Shown here piece by piece: positions 5,900 through 7,866 of a stretch of DNA of 7,866 nucleotides. Position numbers and translations under genes: made by a program. The stretch lies in the NCBI GenBank assembly GCA_036782915.1, contig DAIPYE010000151.1, positions 1-7,866 on the forward strand, in the 5' to 3' direction. This stretch comes from JAEUSI01 sp036782915. Its GTDB lineage: Bacteria; Bacteroidota; Ignavibacteria; Tepidaquicellales; Tepidaquicellaceae. Position 1 is the stretch's first letter; each line of letters starts with the position of its first letter. The notes under the pieces were generated by a model, which worked only from the letters and a program-made list of their open reading frames with translations, searched no databases and had not been told where the DNA came from.

Positions 5900-6868
5900 T
5901 CAGATATTTTTAAAGTATTTCTTCTCATTTTCAATGTCCACTGATCTTTTAATAAGTTCAGAGATCTTTGGAATTATAATTCCATCTATTCCGGGCTTTA
6001 GTTCAACTTTGCTGAATCTTTTTCTGTAAACCTGAGTTAACTCCGCACCAAAAAAAAGCATAATCCCTGAATAATAGATCCAGATAAATAAAATTACAAT
6101 TGAAGCTGCCGCACCATATGAGGAACTGTAAGAACTATTTCCCAGATACAGACCAATAAAATATTTTCCGATTGTGAAAAGGAGTGAGGTTACTACGGAG
6201 CCAAACCAAACATATTTCCAAGAAATTAATACATCAGGCAGATATTTAAATATCATTGCAAAAAGAAGTGTGATCACAATAAATGAAGTAATTGAATTTA
6301 TTGCCTCAGAAGCGGGAAGAATAATTTTAAAATAATCTCCTAAAAAATTATAGAATAAATAAATCAGTGAATTTATTAACAATGAAACCATCAGCAAAAA
6401 ACCTGTTGCAACAACCATTGAAAAAGAAATGATACGGTTCTTTATGAATCCTTTTATTCCTCTCCCAGGTTTGGATTCGACACCCCAGATTATATTCAGA
6501 GATTCCTGTAATTCTATAAACACACCAACAGATCCCAGAATTAAAAAAATCACACTGACAATACCTGCTAATATCCCTGTAACTTTATTTGACGCGCCTT
6601 TTATTATTGTCTGGATCATTTCTGCACCGTCGCTACCCACCAGATAATTAATTTGCTTTGATATTTCTCCTCTTACGGCTTCTTCACCGTAAAAAATTCC
6701 AGCAATGGAAATTCCTATTACTAACATTGGTCCTAATGAGAACGCAGCATAATAGGATAATGCCGCTGCCATTTTCAATCCTTTGTCATCAATGAACTGT
6801 TCCAGTGAATCAACAAATAATTCTTTAATGTTTTTAAAACTTAATTTATTCTTAGTCATTTTCTGCAT
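5900..6868 (-). CDS. YihY/BrkB family inner-membrane protein
   Basis: The 322-residue product has a short cytoplasmic N-terminus and about six hydrophobic membrane segments, near residues 38-58, 98-122, 147-175, 188-208, 220-242 and 252-276. The family signature is clear. 'KMAAALSYYAAFSLGPMLVI' (32-51) is the conserved first helix. 'YGAAASIVILFIWIYYSGIMLFFGAELTQVY' (251-281) is the most conserved stretch of the YihY/BrkB (once 'ribonuclease BN-like') family. The biochemical role of the family is not settled: early RNase BN and serum-resistance assignments do not define it, and a transport or envelope role is usual speculation. A charged ~45-residue C-terminal tail follows the last helix. Two in-frame ATGs lie 9 nt apart at 6868 and 6859; neither has a Shine-Dalgarno, so the exact start is uncertain. 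It lies 59 nt downstream of the AI-2E permease gene on the same strand, so the two are probably one transcript. Confidence 0.92.
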   Translation of the reverse strand: MQKMTKNKLSFKNIKELFVDSLEQFIDDKGLKMAAALSYYAAFSLGPMLVIGISIAGIFYGEEAVRGEISKQINYLVGSDGAEMIQTIIKGASNKVTGILAGIVSVIFLILGSVGVFIELQESLNIIWGVESKPGRGIKGFIKNRIISFSMVVATGFLLMVSLLINSLIYLFYNFLGDYFKIILPASEAINSITSFIVITLLFAMIFKYLPDVLISWKYVWFGSVVTSLLFTIGKYFIGLYLGNSSYSSSYGAAASIVILFIWIYYSGIMLFFGAELTQVYRKRFSKVELKPGIDGIIIPKISELIKRSVDIENEKKYFKNI

Positions 6869-6927
6869 TCGTATTTAATATTTAAGATCACCTGTTCCAA
6901 CCGGCTTCATAGTATAATCTTGTACAT

Positions 6928-7866
6928 TTATACTTTAACAGTTTGCTTGGTTTTATATTTTTTTAATTTTTTAATGAAATTTGAATTTACAGGAACTTCA
7001 ACACCAAGTAAAAGTCCGTATGGCTTCAGGGAATCAATTCTGTCAAATATTATTTTTATAATCGCTGTAAGAGGTATGGCAAGAAACATTCCGGATACTC
7101 CGGACAAAGCACCAAAGATCAGAACCACAACTATTGAAATAAGCGCATTGATCTTTACTCTTGAAGCCACTACCAATGGGATAAGGAAATTATTGTCTAT
7201 GAATTGTATTAAAATATAAACACCTAAAACAAGTAAAGGTGATGAAATGGAATCCTTAGTTACAAGCGCTACGATCATAGGGAGAGCAGTTGAAACAACT
7301 CCTCCTATATATGGAATTACATTTAAGAACGCACCGATAATTCCCAGAAGAATTGCATATTCAATTCCAAGTATCATCAATCCGGCGGAATTTAAAACAG
7401 ACATAATAATTATTTCCAGCAAAAGACCGATCAAATAAGACTGAGTCATTTTTTTTCCTTCTATAAGAACTTCACTTATTGTCTCCTGATTTTTCTTATC
7501 ACTTGCCCTGTCAATAAATGTGAGAAACAGTGTCTGATAATAAAGAAAAAGATACACATATACCGGAATCAACAGCCAAACAATGATCAGGTCAGTAATA
7601 GTCGATAATGTATTTCCTATCAAAGCTCCGCTTTCTTCGAAAATTGATTTACCCCATTTATCAAGCTGAGCATTTATTGATTCAATGCTTATGTTGAATT
7701 CTCCTGAAATCCAGTTCTTGCTTTGATCAAGTACGTGATTGAATTTTTCCGTGAACATTGGGAGTGATTCGTTGAATACACTCATCTGAATGAAAATGAA
7801 ATAAACCAACCCGGATAAGATAAGAAATGCAAGCAATATCGCCAACGTAATTGCAACAAGTCGTGG
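6928..7866 (-). CDS. AI-2E family transporter (N-terminus outside the window)
   Basis: The frame is open to the window edge: seven codons (P-R-L-V-A-I-T) precede the TTG at 7845, and 'PRLVAIT..' matches the family's 'PRglA' helix start. So the TTG is read as leucine and roughly 50-70 N-terminal residues lie beyond the window. The visible 312 residues are hydrophobic with the AI-2E/PerM (UPF0118) layout. Counting from the TTG codon, a soluble, amphipathic stretch lies at ~25-75, then helices from ~83. The signature 'GAFLNVIPYIGGVVSTALPM' is at 171-190, 'FIDNNFLIPLV' at 215-225 and 'ALSGVSGMFLAIPLTAIIKII' at 246-266. The tail is very basic (Lys-rich). Members have been linked to autoinducer-2 export (TqsA) and to Na+/H+ antiport in other branches, so the substrate here is unknown. 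The AI-2 name is a family label only. It is the upstream gene of a probable pair with the YihY-like gene. Confidence 0.92.
   Translation of the reverse strand, partial: PRLVAITLAILLAFLILSGLVYFIFIQMSVFNESLPMFTEKFNHVLDQSKNWISGEFNISIESINAQLDKWGKSIFEESGALIGNTLSTITDLIIVWLLIPVYVYLFLYYQTLFLTFIDRASDKKNQETISEVLIEGKKMTQSYLIGLLLEIIIMSVLNSAGLMILGIEYAILLGIIGAFLNVIPYIGGVVSTALPMIVALVTKDSISSPLLVLGVYILIQFIDNNFLIPLVVASRVKINALISIVVVLIFGALSGVSGMFLAIPLTAIIKIIFDRIDSLKPYGLLLGVEVPVNSNFIKKLKKYKTKQTVKV

Noticed and set aside
6429..7438. Plus-strand frames opposite the YihY-like and AI-2E genes (6429-6647, 6920-7219, 7247-7438)
   Set aside because: They are antisense to clearly conserved membrane-protein genes and show no independent coding evidence.
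7843..7845. TTG as the start of the AI-2E permease
   Set aside because: Seven further in-frame codons reach the window edge and match the conserved family helix, so the gene continues beyond the window.
1..7866. CRISPR array, prophage, insertion sequence or defence island
   Set aside because: No regular spaced repeats, transposase or integrase motifs, or nuclease/helicase domains appear on either strand.

Overview
The window is AT-rich bacterial DNA that looks like the Bacteroidota/Chlorobiota side of the tree, most likely an Ignavibacteria-type organism. Three things suggest this. Starts are preceded by A/T-rich sequence with almost no Shine-Dalgarno signal. Secreted proteins have short signal peptides ending in Ser-Gln or Ala-Gln. 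The predicted secreted proteins end in a tail (a β-rich segment with an 'HRN..ETWS' motif, then two dockerin-like calcium loops) that I associate from memory with that group. The taxonomic call is inference; there is no rRNA or marker gene here.

Layout: positions 1-534 hold the 3' end of a secreted-protein gene (+). Positions 735-2444 hold a complete secreted PQQ-dependent sugar dehydrogenase-like protein (+) carrying the same C-terminal tail. A strong hairpin terminator at about 2473-2508 separates these from everything to the right, which lies on the minus strand. Reading leftward from the right edge, the minus strand holds an AI-2E family permease (5' end outside the window), a YihY/BrkB family membrane protein, a large secreted protein with a third copy of the tail (4068-5561), and a tightly coupled pair, queD-like 6-pyruvoyl/6-carboxy-tetrahydropterin synthase followed by a TrmH/SpoU RNA 2'-O-methyltransferase.

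Functionally there are three groups. The first is three exported proteins with unrelated or unknown front ends and a shared ~178-residue tail, which suggests a common cell-surface or secretion fate. The second is a two-gene pterin/RNA-modification unit, with 3 nt between the genes and a TTG start on the second. The third is a probable two-gene inner-membrane operon. Two longer gene-free stretches exist: 3704-4067, which contains an unusually dyad-rich segment including a 63-nt imperfect hairpin, and 5562-5899, which is mostly AT-rich with small repeats. I see no CRISPR array, transposase, phage gene, tRNA or rRNA. The most unusual element is the repeated portable tail, plus an apparent domain insertion in the 4068-5561 protein; I did not find a convincing novel defence or mobile system.
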